The notes below the pieces were generated by a model. That model had not been told where the DNA came from. It made no database searches and saw nothing but the letters and a program-made list of their open reading frames with translations. 64,000 nucleotides of DNA, taken from assembly GCA_030549495.1 (NCBI GenBank), contig JAUIRK010000101.1, forward strand, positions 434,001 to 498,000. Reading direction: 5' to 3'. The first letter of the stretch is position 1, and each line of letters begins with the position of its first letter. Below, piece after piece: positions 62,712-64,000 of this stretch. Source of the stretch: Nectonema munidae (lineage: Eukaryota > Nematomorpha > Nectonematoida > Nectonematidae). The position numbers and the translations under genes are program-made.

Positions 62712-63104
62712 TAGAAATGTATCGGATGTAAATTTTTTGTATACACAGATGCGAATGCGGATGCGGATATCAAATTTGACATCCTAGAGGATGCGAAGTG
62801 GATGTCATAGGATTAATTTTTTTATGCTATCATAAAAGCTATAAAGCTATTCTAAGCAAACGCTAATTTTATACTTCTTAAAAATTTAGAGGGAAGATGT
62901 CAATGCATATGTGTTATCATAAAGAAATACTTATCATAAAAAATTTGGATAAAGTAAAAATTAAAAAATTCCGAAAAAAAACTTAAAAAAGAAAAATCTT
63001 TAAAAATTGCAGATGGGGATGTTCAGCAGATGAGGATGTTAAGAGGATGTAAATTTTTTGCAGATAATTCGCACCTGCTGATTCTGATATCTGATACATC
63101 TCTA
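62712..63104. mobile_element. hAT-type MITE, family A copy 2
   Basis: Left end TAGAAATGTATCGGATGT; right end GATATCTGATACATCTCTA, a better-preserved terminus than in copy 1. The interior aligns with 21162-21483, with about 70 extra bases in the first half. Flanking octamers GTTTAAAC and GCTTTAAT are only partly alike, so the target duplication is eroded. Confidence 0.8.
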
Positions 63105-64000
63105 GCTTTAATCCAAGAAACATTCCATTTTCTTATACTTTCTGGTTAAAAAAGATTGAAAGCATAAGATATAGAAATCATTCCAACAACAAATTCTAGG
63201 AAACGCAAAAAACATTTCTTTGCCTTCTACTTTAAAATTAAAAATAAATTATCTCTTGTAAAAAGTTTTTGTCCAACAACCATTTTCACAGGCAATAATT
63301 TATCATCTTCGCTCTTATTTTTTTTGAAACTTTATTTGAACCAAATTTGTAAAAATTCTACAGTTAGTCTTTGGACCACATCTAAAATTCAATGAACTTT
63401 ATACATAAAATTTAAAAAGGATGGTATAGGATCTTTATAAAATATCCTTTATGATCTCTATAGCATGCTATATTATAAAACTGTTGAATTAAAAACACTC
63501 GCAAGATCACGACTGGCTTTTTATTCCAGTTGATTTTTCAAAGATAAATTCTTTCTTGAAAATTATATATAACCGTATAAAAAAATTAATGTAAATTTTG
63601 ATTTATCAATGAACTTTTTTCTTTTTTGATATATCAGAAAATTGCAGATTTTCAAAAAAACATATTTTAGATGGCGTTAATATTAATATTTTCAATTTTC
63701 AAAAAATAAAAGCAGAGAGAACTCAAACCTTTATTTATAACATATATATGACAACACTATATTTTATTTATATTGAAATAGTTCACATCTACTCCATTCA
63801 TTTACAGTTTGAACAGTTTTTACAAATGTTCGCCAATGTCACATTCATTCAATCATTGTTTTCAAAAAGTATATTTCTAGGGAAAAACATATTCATTTAT
63901 TTTGAATTACAAGCAAGTAAAAGTGAAATATATTATTTTAGTACGGGCATTGAGTAAAAATATATTTTATGTGATTTTTATATATATGCCTTTTACAAGA
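63105..64000. other. AT-rich non-coding end of window
   Basis: No gene, RNA or repeat end recognised. A 69-codon plus-strand frame at 63748-63954 looks like chance. Confidence 0.4.

Noticed and set aside
1-64000. CRISPR arrays, operons, rRNA or tRNA genes
   Set aside because: None seen. The window is eukaryotic nuclear DNA; the phrase arrays have no regular spacer structure.

Overview
The window reads as invertebrate, most likely arthropod, nuclear DNA. It is strongly AT-rich, its genes have introns, and it carries many decayed LINEs, hAT and piggyBac-type DNA elements and microsatellites. The only host gene I can support is a six-exon, minus-strand homologue of the ZEB / zfh-1 zinc-finger repressors. 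A parasitic copepod (sea-louse type) is my guess from the repeat style and base composition; nothing here proves it.

Layout. Positions 960-14243 (minus strand) hold the zfh-1/ZEB gene. All exon joins were read directly: each has GT/AG ends and a matching phase, giving an uninterrupted 693-residue protein with five N-terminal fingers, a CtBP-type PIDLSLK motif and three C-terminal fingers. The homeodomain that normally lies between the two finger clusters of this family is not present. Intron 3 contains a decayed LINE in the opposite orientation. Intron 1 contains a SINE copy, a piggyBac-like MITE and a less AT-rich island that could be regulatory.

Positions 14244-64000 hold no recognisable host gene, so about 50 kb upstream of the gene is a desert, or possibly very long upstream introns. 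It contains two more plus-strand LINE remnants (43.7-45.06 kb and 51.3-54.9 kb), several hAT MITEs with terminal inverted repeats (TIRs) and, in the best cases, 8-bp target duplications, and a fragment of hAT transposase near 60.4 kb. It also contains a family of about 100-130 bp TTAA-flanked MITEs, a dispersed 0.7-kb repeat pair and a SINE-like repeat.

The most unusual class is a set of short elements whose inverted ends are built from degenerate tandem 'phrases' of about 15-20 bp (19.3, 25.8, 27.3, 34.6 and 46.7-47.4 kb). The phrase differs in each element, but the head-to-head architecture is shared.

Between the repeats lie less AT-rich, non-repetitive islands (11.0-12.0, 18.6-19.0, 24.9-25.4, 32.2-32.4, 37.4-38.2, 55.0-55.3 kb) that are candidate enhancers or alternative 5' exons. 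Two of them carry closely spaced CACCT/AGGTG sites, the DNA motif that ZEB-family proteins bind. Two stretches (59.8-60.06 kb and 61.35-61.49 kb) look like assembly or consensus errors.
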